This document shows, piece after piece, positions 50,614-58,386 of a DNA stretch of 64,000 nt. Numbering within the stretch: the first letter of the stretch is position 1; every line of letters begins with the position of its first letter. The stretch covers positions 3,207,001 through 3,271,000 of the forward strand of contig JADJWA010000001.1 in NCBI GenBank assembly GCA_016716605.1. The letters are read 5' to 3'. Position numbers and translations under genes: made by a program. Below the pieces are notes generated by a model, which saw only the letters and a list, made by a program, of their open reading frames with translations, was not told the origin of the DNA and did not search any database. The stretch is from Flavobacteriales bacterium. GTDB lineage: Bacteria > Bacteroidota > Bacteroidia > Flavobacteriales_F > PHOS-HE28.

Positions 50614-52050
50614 ATGCTCTTCAACACGATCCAGTACGCGGCCTTCTTCCCGGTCGTTTTCGTGCTCTATTGGTTCGTGCTGCGTCGCCGGCTGCGGGCG
50701 CAGAACGCCATGCTGCTCGTGGCGAGCTACTTCTTCTATGCGTGCTGGGACTGGCGCTTCGTGTTCCTGCTGGCCTTCTCCACCCTGCTCGATTATTTCA
50801 GTGGCTTGCGTGTGCATGCGGCACGGTCGTCCGGCGCCAAGCGTGCCTGGCTCGTGGCCAGCGTGGGCATCAACCTGGGCTTCCTCGGCGTGTTCAAGTA
50901 CTTCAACTTCTTCGCCGCTTCCTTCGCCGATCTGGCCCGTACCCTCGGGTACGAGCTCGATCCCGTGGTGATCGATGTGCTGCTCCCGGTGGGCATCAGC
51001 TTCTACACCTTCCACGGTCTTTCCTACGTGCTCGACATCTATTACGGGCGGAAGGAACCCACCACCGACCTGGTGAACTACTCGCTCTTCGTGGCCTTCT
51101 TCCCGCTACTGGTGGCTGGCCCCATCGAGCGCGCCACGCACCTGCTGCCGCAGATCGAGCGCCCGCGGGTGTTCGATCGCGCCCGCGCGGTCGATGGCTG
51201 CCGCCAATTGCTCTGGGGCCTCTTCAAGAAGATGGTGGTGGCAGATAACGCCGCGCGATTGCTCAACCCGGTGTTCAACCACCACGAGGAGTACCAGGCC
51301 AGCACCCTGGCCTATGCCGCCGTGCTCTTCGCTTTCCAGATCTACGGCGATTTCAGCGGGTACAGCGACATCGCCCTCGGATCGGCCCGGCTGCTGGGCA
51401 TCGAGCTCCTGCAGAACTTCAGCTTCCCTTATTTCTCACGCGACATCGCCGAGTTCTGGCGGCGCTGGCACATCTCGCTCTCCTCGTGGTTCAGGGATTA
51501 CGTGTACATCCCCCTCGGCGGCAATCGGGGCGGGAAATGGATGGCCGTGCGCAATACCGCCGTGATCTTCCTGGTGAGCGGATTCTGGCACGGCGCCAAT
51601 TGGACCTTCCTCGCCTGGGGCGCTTTACACGCCGCGCTATTCATGCCCTTGCTGCTCAAGGGCAGCAATCGCAAGCACATGGGCACCGTGGCCGAAGGAC
51701 GCTGGTTGCCCACCCTGCGCGAAGCCAGCGCCATGCTCTTCACGTTCAGCGCGGTCACCGTGGCATGGGTCTTCTTCCGCGCGCGGAGCATCGACCACGC
51801 GCTCAGCTACTTGGGCGCCATGGCCGATGCCAGCCTGTTCACCTTGCCCGAGCAACTCTCATTGCGCGTTCTGGCGGCCATCGCCTTGCTGCTCCTGATC
51901 GAATGGCGCGGCCGCGCGGACCGGCATGGACTACAGACACTGGGCCTGGCCTGGCCGCGCTGGGCCCGATGGCTATTCTATTACGCCATGATCTTCGTGA
52001 TCCTGCGCTACGCAGGCAACACGCAGGAGTTCATCTACTTCCAATTCTGA
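50614..52050 (+). CDS. MBOAT O-acyltransferase (AlgI-like)
   Basis: 478 residues, about 11 membrane helices. MBOAT hallmarks are present: 'GISFYTFHGLSYVLDIYYGR', 'LFVAFFPLLVAGPIERATHLLPQ', 'IYGDFSGYSDIALGSARLLG', 'FPYFSRDIAEFWRRWHISLSSWFRDYVYIPLGGNR' (described from ~280), and the catalytic His of 'VSGFWHGANWTFLAWG' (~330). It moves acetyl or another acyl group across the inner membrane to an exopolysaccharide. The SGNH-like partner starts 5 nt downstream. CATATTTG lies 64 nt upstream, so this mRNA has a leader. Confidence 0.93.
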   Translation: MLFNTIQYAAFFPVVFVLYWFVLRRRLRAQNAMLLVASYFFYACWDWRFVFLLAFSTLLDYFSGLRVHAARSSGAKRAWLVASVGINLGFLGVFKYFNFFAASFADLARTLGYELDPVVIDVLLPVGISFYTFHGLSYVLDIYYGRKEPTTDLVNYSLFVAFFPLLVAGPIERATHLLPQIERPRVFDRARAVDGCRQLLWGLFKKMVVADNAARLLNPVFNHHEEYQASTLAYAAVLFAFQIYGDFSGYSDIALGSARLLGIELLQNFSFPYFSRDIAEFWRRWHISLSSWFRDYVYIPLGGNRGGKWMAVRNTAVIFLVSGFWHGANWTFLAWGALHAALFMPLLLKGSNRKHMGTVAEGRWLPTLREASAMLFTFSAVTVAWVFFRARSIDHALSYLGAMADASLFTLPEQLSLRVLAAIALLLLIEWRGRADRHGLQTLGLAWPRWARWLFYYAMIFVILRYAGNTQEFIYFQF

Positions 52051-52055
52051 GCGGC

Positions 52056-52997
52056 ATGCGCGCCTTCATCACCCGCTTCCTGCTCTTCGCGTTGGCTCCG
52101 CTGGCCGCGGTGATCGCCGCCCTGCTCAGCGCCGATGGCCGCACCGATGCCTTCTACTTACGGCTCACCACGCCGAAAGCCTCGAGCCTGGTGCTTGGCA
52201 CCTCGCGTGCAGCGCAGGGGATCAGGCCCGCTGTGCTCGATAGCGCGCTGAATGCTGCTGCCTGGGGAACGAGAACCTTCAACTACGGATTCGCCAAGGG
52301 CCTCTCGAACTATGGCCCTGCTTACCTCGCCTCGGTGATGCGCAAGCTTGACCGCAGCCGCAACGATGGCGCCTTCGTGCTGGCCGTGGATCCGTGGAGC
52401 CTCGGCATGTCGCCCGGCGATGGCGATGGCACCGGCTGGGCTGAGGACGCTGAATTCCTGAGCCGCGTCCGCTGCGTGAGCTGCAAGCCGAACCTCGAGT
52501 ACCTGTTCGGCGAATACAGCAGCCCGATCCTCACCATCCTGTTCCCTTCGCAGCAGCAGCGATCGGATATGGTGGTGCGCGACGACGGCTGGCTCGAAGT
52601 GCGGATCAGCATGGACTCCGCGGAAGTGCATCGCCGGGAACGCGAGAAGCGGATCGAATACGGTGAGGCAGCGCGCACCATGCGGCTCTCGCCCTATCGG
52701 GTGGCCTGCCTGAACGATTTCATCGACAGCCTTGCGCCATATGGCACCGTGCTGCTGGTCCGACTGCCCGTGCAGGAAGAGATGCTGGCCATCGAGCACG
52801 GCGCCATTCCGCATTTCGATGCGGTGATGGAGCGCACGGCACGCTCCAAGGGCATCCGGTACCTCAATCGCTCAGCCGACGACCGGCTCTGGAACTACAC
52901 CGATGGGCATCACCTCACCGCTGATGACGCGCGCCCGGTGACCATCGCGATCGCGCAGGCCCTGCTCGAAGCCCGTCAGCAACCCGCGGCGCCTTGA
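52056..52997 (+). CDS. AlgX/AlgJ-like SGNH partner of the MBOAT enzyme
   Basis: 313 residues with one N-terminal membrane anchor. 'SLVLGTSRAAQGIRPAVLDSA' holds the likely nucleophile Ser in GTSRA (block I of SGNH hydrolases), and 'LWNYTDGHHLTADDARPV' carries the DxxH pair of block V. These proteins sit in the periplasm and finish acyl transfer to the polysaccharide. The gene is in operon with the MBOAT gene (5-nt gap). Confidence 0.8.
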   Translation: MRAFITRFLLFALAPLAAVIAALLSADGRTDAFYLRLTTPKASSLVLGTSRAAQGIRPAVLDSALNAAAWGTRTFNYGFAKGLSNYGPAYLASVMRKLDRSRNDGAFVLAVDPWSLGMSPGDGDGTGWAEDAEFLSRVRCVSCKPNLEYLFGEYSSPILTILFPSQQQRSDMVVRDDGWLEVRISMDSAEVHRREREKRIEYGEAARTMRLSPYRVACLNDFIDSLAPYGTVLLVRLPVQEEMLAIEHGAIPHFDAVMERTARSKGIRYLNRSADDRLWNYTDGHHLTADDARPVTIAIAQALLEARQQPAAP

Positions 52998-53046
52998 CGC
53001 ATGCGCCGTGCGGGGAACGTGTGGTCGCCGCGGCGGCTCGCTTGCC

Positions 53047-53054
53047 TAAGTTTG
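53047..53054 (+). promoter_or_regulatory. Promoter -7 box TAAGTTTG for the four-gene cassette
   Basis: Perfect TAnnTTTG match 5 nt before the ATG at 53060; it predicts a leaderless mRNA for a cassette of four overlapping genes. Confidence 0.55.
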
Positions 53055-53059
53055 CGCTC

Positions 53060-53944
53060 ATGCACCGCTGGCTACCTGCATTCGTTGCATGGGCTCCGAT
53101 TCCTGCGATCGCCCAAGTGATGGTGATGGCAGGCGGATCCCTCCAGGTCGAAAGCGGCACCTCACTTCGCATCGAATCATCATTGAGCTGGGAGCTAGCA
53201 CCTGGCGCTTCGGTGATCAATGACGGCCTTATCGACTTCGGCACGTCTGCCACCATCGTCGAGCTGCCCTTTGCGCCCATCACGGGATCTGGAATCGAAT
53301 CGGCGACTTGGTCGAACCCCGGCCCATTGACCGATGCAGAACCCGGCAACCTGGGGTTGGCGATCACCAGCGCATTCTCCGATGGCGGATTATCGGTTGA
53401 GCGGGGCCATCTTCCGCGGACGAGCAGCAATGGCATTGAGGGCATCGCGCGCTGGTACCGCGTGAGCACGCCCGTGCCGACCACCGCCCCGATGGATGCG
53501 GTGCTTGCTTATGACCTCGCAGAGATCGGTGGCGTGCTTCCTTCCGCGTTGGGGATTTTCACGGCAGGCGCCTCCGCCGGGCCATGGTCGCCGGAAACAA
53601 CCGTAGGTGATGCACCGCAGCAAATCCTTAGCGCACAGGTTCCGGCGCCGGAGATCTTCCTGACGGCCTTCGACTTCAACGCAGTGCTCACAGCCGGATC
53701 GATCGCGCCGAGCGGATGGAACTGCTGGCCCACCGTGTTCGATGAGGGGGTGACGCTCGCGCAAGGCGAAGGGCGGGCATTGCGGTCGCTGCGATTGGTT
53801 GACGGGCAAGGCCGGGTGGTTCACGCCGATGCAATCGCGGGCGCCAATGGCACCTTGCACGTGCCGCTCGCCGGTCTGGCCGCAGGCGCCTATGCCCTGG
53901 TGGTGAACGATGGTGAACAGGTCTTCAAACTGGTGAAGCCATGA
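53060..53944 (+). CDS. T9SS cargo protein heading the paralogue cassette
   Basis: 294 residues. Signal peptide (HRWLPAFVAWAPIPAIAQ), then a beta-rich body with 'MVMAGGSLQVESGTSLRIESSLSWELAPGASVINDG' near residue 20, which has the regular strand turns of a short beta-helix/filamentous type ('dominant value' surface proteins). The C-terminal ~80 residues ('FDEGVTLAQGEGRALRSLRLVDGQGRVVHAD', 'LAAGAYALVVNDGEQVFKLVKP') are a type A T9SS sorting domain. The stop overlaps the next start by 4 nt (ATGA). Confidence 0.75.
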   Translation: MHRWLPAFVAWAPIPAIAQVMVMAGGSLQVESGTSLRIESSLSWELAPGASVINDGLIDFGTSATIVELPFAPITGSGIESATWSNPGPLTDAEPGNLGLAITSAFSDGGLSVERGHLPRTSSNGIEGIARWYRVSTPVPTTAPMDAVLAYDLAEIGGVLPSALGIFTAGASAGPWSPETTVGDAPQQILSAQVPAPEIFLTAFDFNAVLTAGSIAPSGWNCWPTVFDEGVTLAQGEGRALRSLRLVDGQGRVVHADAIAGANGTLHVPLAGLAAGAYALVVNDGEQVFKLVKP

Positions 53945-54729
53945 GGCCGGTGGCGTGCGCGCTGATCTTGGCAGCCCTTCCTGCGCTCGCGCAATGGCAG
54001 GTGCCCTTGCCCGTGGTGCTCGATGGATCGGATCCGGGCCAACGCCAGGTGATCGGGTTGGCCGATCCCGCTGTGCCGGAGGCGGGCGTGAGCGTTGATG
54101 CAGGGCGCGCGAATGCCACGCGCTATGCAGAAGCGAGCGGAACGCTTGTGCTCACCGCATCACTTATTCCAGCGCCTGCCGGGTATTCCACCGGCATGGT
54201 GGTCACGTTGATCCCCTCCGAGGCGAACCTCGCTGGCGCTGAGATCGATCTCAATGGCCTGGGGCCGATGCCCGCGGTGAAGCTCGGCGGCGTGCCCCTT
54301 GACAGCGCCGATCTTGCGGTTGGTGTGCCGCACCGCTTCGTATTCGATGGCACGAGCTTCCAACTGCTCAGCTCGGCCTACCGGCCCTGCCCGGCAGGGT
54401 ACAGCATCGGTGGCCGCGAGTACTGCATCGCCGACAGCTCCCAAGCCGCATTGCCCTTCATCGATGCGGGCAGCGCCTGCTTCAATGCCAACGCTCGGCT
54501 CTGCACCTGGTCAGAATGGACCCATGCCTGCCTCTCCAAGCCGGGCTTCATAGGCAGTATCGTCGACTACGAGTGGGTGGATCACGCGGCCAACAACACC
54601 TCCAATGCCAAGCGCGTGGGGCGTGGCAGCGATGGAGCCAGCACGGAGGATCTCGGCATCGGCTGCATCCATGGCCACCACACCTTGCCTACCAACCCGG
54701 TCCGCTTCCGATGCTGCACCTCACGTTGA
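53941..54729 (+). CDS. Tandem paralogue A: tail-fibre-like plus Cys-rich lectin/FGE-like domain
   Basis: 262 residues. Signal peptide ending 'ALPALAQ'. Residues ~20-140 are beta-rich with 'ANLAGAEIDLNGLGPMPAVKLGGVPLDSADLAVGVPHRFVFDGTSFQLLS', close to the ANTGAxTLNVNGLG...G..Y.lvYDGTnFqLl modules of phage tail fibres (cited in parts). Residues ~145-262 contain eight Cys in the order C-C-C-C-C-C-CC: 'CPAG', 'EYC', 'SACFNANARLCTWSEWTHAC', 'EWVDHAAN', 'GC', and a terminal 'RFRCCTSR'. The RLCTWSEW...WVD...RFRC path mirrors the RLPTEAEWE...WEW...GFRC path of FGE-sulfatase/C-type-lectin folds in reduced form. Ligand binding at the surface is inferred. Confidence 0.72.
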   Translation: MRPVACALILAALPALAQWQVPLPVVLDGSDPGQRQVIGLADPAVPEAGVSVDAGRANATRYAEASGTLVLTASLIPAPAGYSTGMVVTLIPSEANLAGAEIDLNGLGPMPAVKLGGVPLDSADLAVGVPHRFVFDGTSFQLLSSAYRPCPAGYSIGGREYCIADSSQAALPFIDAGSACFNANARLCTWSEWTHACLSKPGFIGSIVDYEWVDHAANNTSNAKRVGRGSDGASTEDLGIGCIHGHHTLPTNPVRFRCCTSR

Positions 54730-55496
54730 AGCACGCCTCCCTTGCCATCGGGCTCGCAGTAGGCAGCATCGGCACGGCCCAGGTGCGAATTGATGTTCCG
54801 CTGGAGCTTACCGGGGCGGATGGCGAACGCAGGATCGACGGCTTGGCCGCACCCGCAACAGGCAGTTCACTGGTGACCTTGGAAAGCGCCGCGCAAGGAA
54901 GCTGGCAATGGGGCACCGCGCAGGTGAATGGGCTCGCGTTGTCGGTCGCGCTCACGCCTCCCCTGTCCGCATATCGCGATGGCCTGCTCGTGCGCTTCGT
55001 TGCACCCGCGAACCTGGCCGGGGCGGTCACCCTGAACGTTGATGGCCAGGGCGACCTGCCACTACTCCGGCCGGATGGACTTCTGCCCGTGCTGGGCCAG
55101 ATCCGCCAAGGCGTGGTATGCGAGGCCATGCATGCCGATGGCCGGTTCATCTTGCTCAGCGCGGCCGAGCGCGGCTGCCCGCCCGCCACGGTGCCGGTCA
55201 CGGAGCGCTATTGCATCGATCAGGGTTCCGTCGGCAATCAGCTCGTGTTCACGGCCATGAGCTATTGCGCGAATCGCGGTGGCCGCTTGTGCACTTGGGA
55301 CGAGTACCATGCCGCGTGCGTGCTGGTGGGCACCCAGCTCACCGGCATGTTCAATGAGTGGGAGTGGATCGACGACACCAGCAACCACACGCAGACCGCC
55401 GATCAAGCCGGCCGGGCGCATTGCCAGAGCCAGCGCTCGGCGGGCGTGCCCACCACCACCACAGGCGATACCCGCTGCTGCTACCACCCGCGATGA
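54711..55496 (+). CDS. Tandem paralogue B
   Basis: 261 residues. Same plan as its neighbours: signal peptide ending 'GTAQ', a beta domain with 'PANLAGAVTLNVDGQGDLPLL' and 'DGRFILLS', then the Cys domain 'ERYC', 'MSYCANRGGRLCTWDEYHAAC', 'NEWEWIDDTSN', and the end 'DTRCCYHPR'. The terminal CC and the eight Cys are conserved; the loop between the WEW and CC stretches differs strongly from A and C. The start overlaps the end of paralogue A by 19 nt (ATG 54711, A stops 54729) and its stop overlaps paralogue C (ATGA). Confidence 0.72.
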   Translation: MLHLTLKHASLAIGLAVGSIGTAQVRIDVPLELTGADGERRIDGLAAPATGSSLVTLESAAQGSWQWGTAQVNGLALSVALTPPLSAYRDGLLVRFVAPANLAGAVTLNVDGQGDLPLLRPDGLLPVLGQIRQGVVCEAMHADGRFILLSAAERGCPPATVPVTERYCIDQGSVGNQLVFTAMSYCANRGGRLCTWDEYHAACVLVGTQLTGMFNEWEWIDDTSNHTQTADQAGRAHCQSQRSAGVPTTTTGDTRCCYHPR

Positions 55497-56263
55497 GGTT
55501 CTCCGCGATCATCTGCTGCGCCTTCGCGCTCTCCAGCCTTGCCCAAGTGAAGGTCGATCGGCCCGTGCAGCTCACAGGCAACGACCCCGCACAGCAGCAA
55601 GTGCTCGGCCTCGATCCGGCGCTTGATCCATCGGATGCGCTCGACGCCGCCACGGATCAGCGCGGTGCTGCGCATTGGGCGGGCGATGCCGCGGGCGCCG
55701 CTTGGGTGCTCAGTTTGGACGCTCTCAGCAGCGCTCCGAGCGCCGGTTTCGCGATGGTGGTGCGCACCGCTGCTCCGCAATCGGGCAACGTGACGCTCAC
55801 CGTGAACGGCCACGGGCCGTACCCGGTGGTGATCGCGCCGGGCGAACCGCTCAACGGCGACGCTTTGCCAGTTGGCACCATGCTCTCACTGGTGTTCGAT
55901 GGCGCTGAGTTCCAAGCGACCAATGGCGTGACGCACGCGCTGCGGCCTTGCCCTGCAGGGATGGTGCAGGTGGGTGCGCAATTCTGCATGGAGCCCGATG
56001 AACGTCCCGAGGGCACGTGGTTCCAAGCGGCCATGAACTGCGCCAACGCAGGACTGCGCTTATGCACTTGGAGCGAATGGCAGCAGGCATGCCTAAGGCG
56101 CGTTGACCTCGGCCTGAACACCATGATCAGTAATTGGGAGTGGGTGAACAATACGGCCAACGAGGATGGCAGCGCCCGCGTGGTTGGCAATACCAGCTGC
56201 AGCAACGCGGGCACCTTCTACGTCACCAACTCAGCCGCGACGCGCTGCTGCTATTCGCGCTGA
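55493..56263 (+). CDS. Tandem paralogue C
   Basis: 256 residues. Signal peptide ending 'SSLAQ', beta domain with 'VDRPVQLTGNDPAQQQVLGL' and 'SGNVTLTVNGHGPYPVVI', 'VFDGAEFQATNG', then the Cys domain: 'RPCPAGMVQVGAQFC', 'NCANAGLRLCTWSEWQQAC', 'NWEWVNNTANEDG', 'RCCYSR'. All eight Cys line up with A and B. The last gene of the cassette; its 3' end overlaps the convergent GT4 gene by 13 nt. Confidence 0.72.
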   Translation: MRFSAIICCAFALSSLAQVKVDRPVQLTGNDPAQQQVLGLDPALDPSDALDAATDQRGAAHWAGDAAGAAWVLSLDALSSAPSAGFAMVVRTAAPQSGNVTLTVNGHGPYPVVIAPGEPLNGDALPVGTMLSLVFDGAEFQATNGVTHALRPCPAGMVQVGAQFCMEPDERPEGTWFQAAMNCANAGLRLCTWSEWQQACLRRVDLGLNTMISNWEWVNNTANEDGSARVVGNTSCSNAGTFYVTNSAATRCCYSR

Positions 56264-57372
56264 GCCACCTCCTTCGCCAAAGCGAGCATGCGCTGCGCCA
56301 CCATGGGCCAGGTGAATCGCTGGTGAACGCGCGCTCGGCCGGCCTCTCCCATCGCTGCCCGTCCCCCATGCGCTGCAGCTGAAAAGCGCTTGATCGCCTC
56401 GTGCAGCGCGATCGCATCCCCAGGCGGAAGCAACCAGCCATTGGTCCCATCAACTAGTTCAGCGCTGGCCCCCACATCGCTCACCAGCACGGGCCGTGCG
56501 CGGGCCATGGCCTCGAGCACCACAGTGGGCATGCCCTCGAAGCGCGTGGGGAGCACCAGCGCATGGCATCCGGCATAGAGTTGCTCGAGCCGTGCATCAT
56601 CCACTTTGCCGGCGAGCATCACATTAGGCGGCAACCCGTCCCGCTCCATCCGGGCACGCTCCGGACCGTCGCCTGCAAGGATGAAGCGAACGCCCGTTCG
56701 CTCCGCGTTCAGAGCCGCCGCCACGCTGAGGAGCACATCGATGCCCTTGTTGAAGGCGAAGCGGCCCACGAAGAGCAGATTGAGCGTTGTGCCCTCCGCA
56801 GGGTACGGCGGCGGCTGCAGCGGTAACTCCACTGCATTGGGCACCACCGCTACGCGTGCCCCGCTCCCGCGCACCAGCCGCTCGAGTACGGGAGTGAGCT
56901 TGCCGCCCAGCGAAACCACGCGCGACGAACGACGGGCCACGTGCCGCACCAGCCACCGGAATGGAAGCCCGATCATCCGGTCCTTCATCGTGAGCCCTTG
57001 GAACATCTCCAGGCCATGCGGCATGATCGCCAAGCGCGGAGAGAAACGCCTCATGCCGGCCCAGACGCTGAATCCCTGCGAGAGCACCGCATCAGGCTCG
57101 ATCCGGTCGAGCGCCGCGGCAACCCTTCGGCTGTAGCGCCAGAGCTGTAGCAAGTAGAACTTGCCTGGGTCCATGCCCTCGACACGGGCCTCCTCGATGC
57201 CCAGCGAAGCATCGAAGACCTGTTGTGCATGCGGATGGATCACCGTGAGCCGAACGCCCGGCAGGCGCGCGAGGTGCTCAGCGAGCAGGCGCGAATGCCG
57301 CTGCATTCCCCCCATCGCATGCGGGAACACGCCATCAGTGCAGAGCGCGATGCGCAGCGGGTCCGTGGTCAT
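56251..57372 (-). CDS. Glycosyltransferase family 4
   Basis: 373 residues, GT-B fold. 'CTDGVFPHAMGGMQRHSRLLAEHLA' is the acceptor-side Gly loop, 'LLFVGRFAFNKGIDVLLSVAAAL' starts the C-terminal domain, and 'LPTRFEGMPTVVLEAMARARPVL' holds the donor-binding EGxPxxxLEA motif (E-x7-E of GT4). It transfers a sugar from an NDP donor onto a growing glycan. It begins 8 nt after the epimerase stop, so both belong to one operon. Confidence 0.92.
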   Translation of the reverse strand: MTTDPLRIALCTDGVFPHAMGGMQRHSRLLAEHLARLPGVRLTVIHPHAQQVFDASLGIEEARVEGMDPGKFYLLQLWRYSRRVAAALDRIEPDAVLSQGFSVWAGMRRFSPRLAIMPHGLEMFQGLTMKDRMIGLPFRWLVRHVARRSSRVVSLGGKLTPVLERLVRGSGARVAVVPNAVELPLQPPPYPAEGTTLNLLFVGRFAFNKGIDVLLSVAAALNAERTGVRFILAGDGPERARMERDGLPPNVMLAGKVDDARLEQLYAGCHALVLPTRFEGMPTVVLEAMARARPVLVSDVGASAELVDGTNGWLLPPGDAIALHEAIKRFSAAAHGGRAAMGEAGRARVHQRFTWPMVAQRMLALAKEVAQRE

Positions 57373-57379
57373 ACCGGTT

Positions 57380-58327
57380 TCAAGCGTGCGCGGCGCTCCA
57401 CTCGAGCAGCGGCTCCGTGAGCAAGGTGGCCACGCCCTGATCGAGGCTCCATAGCGGTTCCCAGCCTGTGCGGTCCTTCAACTTGCTCACATCAGCCAGC
57501 AAGTGCATGCGCTCCACCTTGCGCACGCGCGCCGCATCCATTTCGATCCGCAGCGGTTCACCCAGGCAGCGCTCGAAGGCCTGCACCACCTCGTTGACGC
57601 TGTACTCGATCCCTCGGCCGATGTTGAACACCTCGCATCCCTTGATCCCGGCATCGAGCAGCGCCTGCATGGCGCGGGCCATGTCGCTGGTGTGGATGAA
57701 GTCGCGCTTGGGCTCCAGGTTGCCCAGGCGCAGCAAACGTTTCCCGGCGCGCACCTGCCGTTGAATCTCGGGGATCAGGTGCGGGTTGGTTTCATTCGGC
57801 CCGAAGGCATTGAAGAAGCGACCGATGATCATCGGGATTCCGGTGCGCAGGGAGAATTCACTCGCGATCCGCTCCGAAGCGAGCTTGGTGGTGCCGTAGA
57901 TGTCGAGCGGGCCGGTGGGATGCGCTTCGCCCATGGCGCCATCGGCGATCGGATAAACAGCCGCGGTGCTGGCCACGAAAACCTGTTGGATGCCGGGCGT
58001 GGCGGCACATGCATCGAGCACGTTGATGGTGCCATTGATGTTGATGTCAGCCGCTTCGATGGGATGCGCGTTGCAGTAAGGGATGAAGTGGATCGCGGCC
58101 AGATGCAGAACCTGACGGGGCGCGGCCTTCGCCAAGGCTTCATGAACGGCCTTGCGGTCGCGGACATCAATGCGCAAGAATCGCTCGTCGGGAACCGGGG
58201 CCAGGGCACGCACGCCGAAGCTGAGGTCATCCAGCACCCAGACCTCGCGTCCGCTGCGACTCAGGTGATCGGCCAAGGCCGAGCCGATGAAGCCTGCGCC
58301 GCCTGTGATGAGCACGCGTTCCGTCAT
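57380..58327 (-). CDS. NAD-dependent epimerase/dehydratase
   Basis: 315 residues from ATG 58327 (TACTTTCG lies 4 nt before it). Extended SDR: 'VLITGGAGFIGSALADHL' (GxxGxxG), 'HLAAIHFIPYCNAHPIEAADININGTINVLDAC', catalytic 'DIYGTTKLASE' (YxxxK), 'RFFNAFGPNETNPHLIP'. Similar to GalE and UDP-glucuronate epimerases. It would convert one nucleotide sugar to another for the glycan. The FFNAFGP stretch is typical of UDP-hexose epimerases; substrate specificity cannot be read. Confidence 0.9.
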   Translation of the reverse strand: MTERVLITGGAGFIGSALADHLSRSGREVWVLDDLSFGVRALAPVPDERFLRIDVRDRKAVHEALAKAAPRQVLHLAAIHFIPYCNAHPIEAADININGTINVLDACAATPGIQQVFVASTAAVYPIADGAMGEAHPTGPLDIYGTTKLASERIASEFSLRTGIPMIIGRFFNAFGPNETNPHLIPEIQRQVRAGKRLLRLGNLEPKRDFIHTSDMARAMQALLDAGIKGCEVFNIGRGIEYSVNEVVQAFERCLGEPLRIEMDAARVRKVERMHLLADVSKLKDRTGWEPLWSLDQGVATLLTEPLLEWSAAHA

Positions 58328-58331
58328 GCCG

Positions 58332-58339
58332 CGAAAGTA
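58332..58339 (-). promoter_or_regulatory. Promoter -7 box TACTTTCG for the epimerase operon
   Basis: TAnnTTCG element, 4 nt before the ATG at 58327. It is a mirror copy of the box at 58371-58378 on the other strand. Confidence 0.5.
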
Positions 58340-58370
58340 GGCCGTGGCCATGAAGGGGGCCGGGCGCGGC

Positions 58371-58378
58371 TACTTTCG
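58371..58378 (+). promoter_or_regulatory. Promoter -7 box TACTTTCG for the GT2 gene
   Basis: TAnnTTCG element 8 nt before the ATG at 58387, divergent from 58332-58339; the boxes are 31 nt apart. Confidence 0.5.
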
Positions 58379-58386
58379 CCAGCCGC

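Noticed and set aside
53941..56263. Diversity-generating retroelement target cassette
   Set aside because: The folds are suggestive, but no reverse transcriptase, template repeat or adenine-directed differences are in the window, so this is kept only as a check, not a claim.
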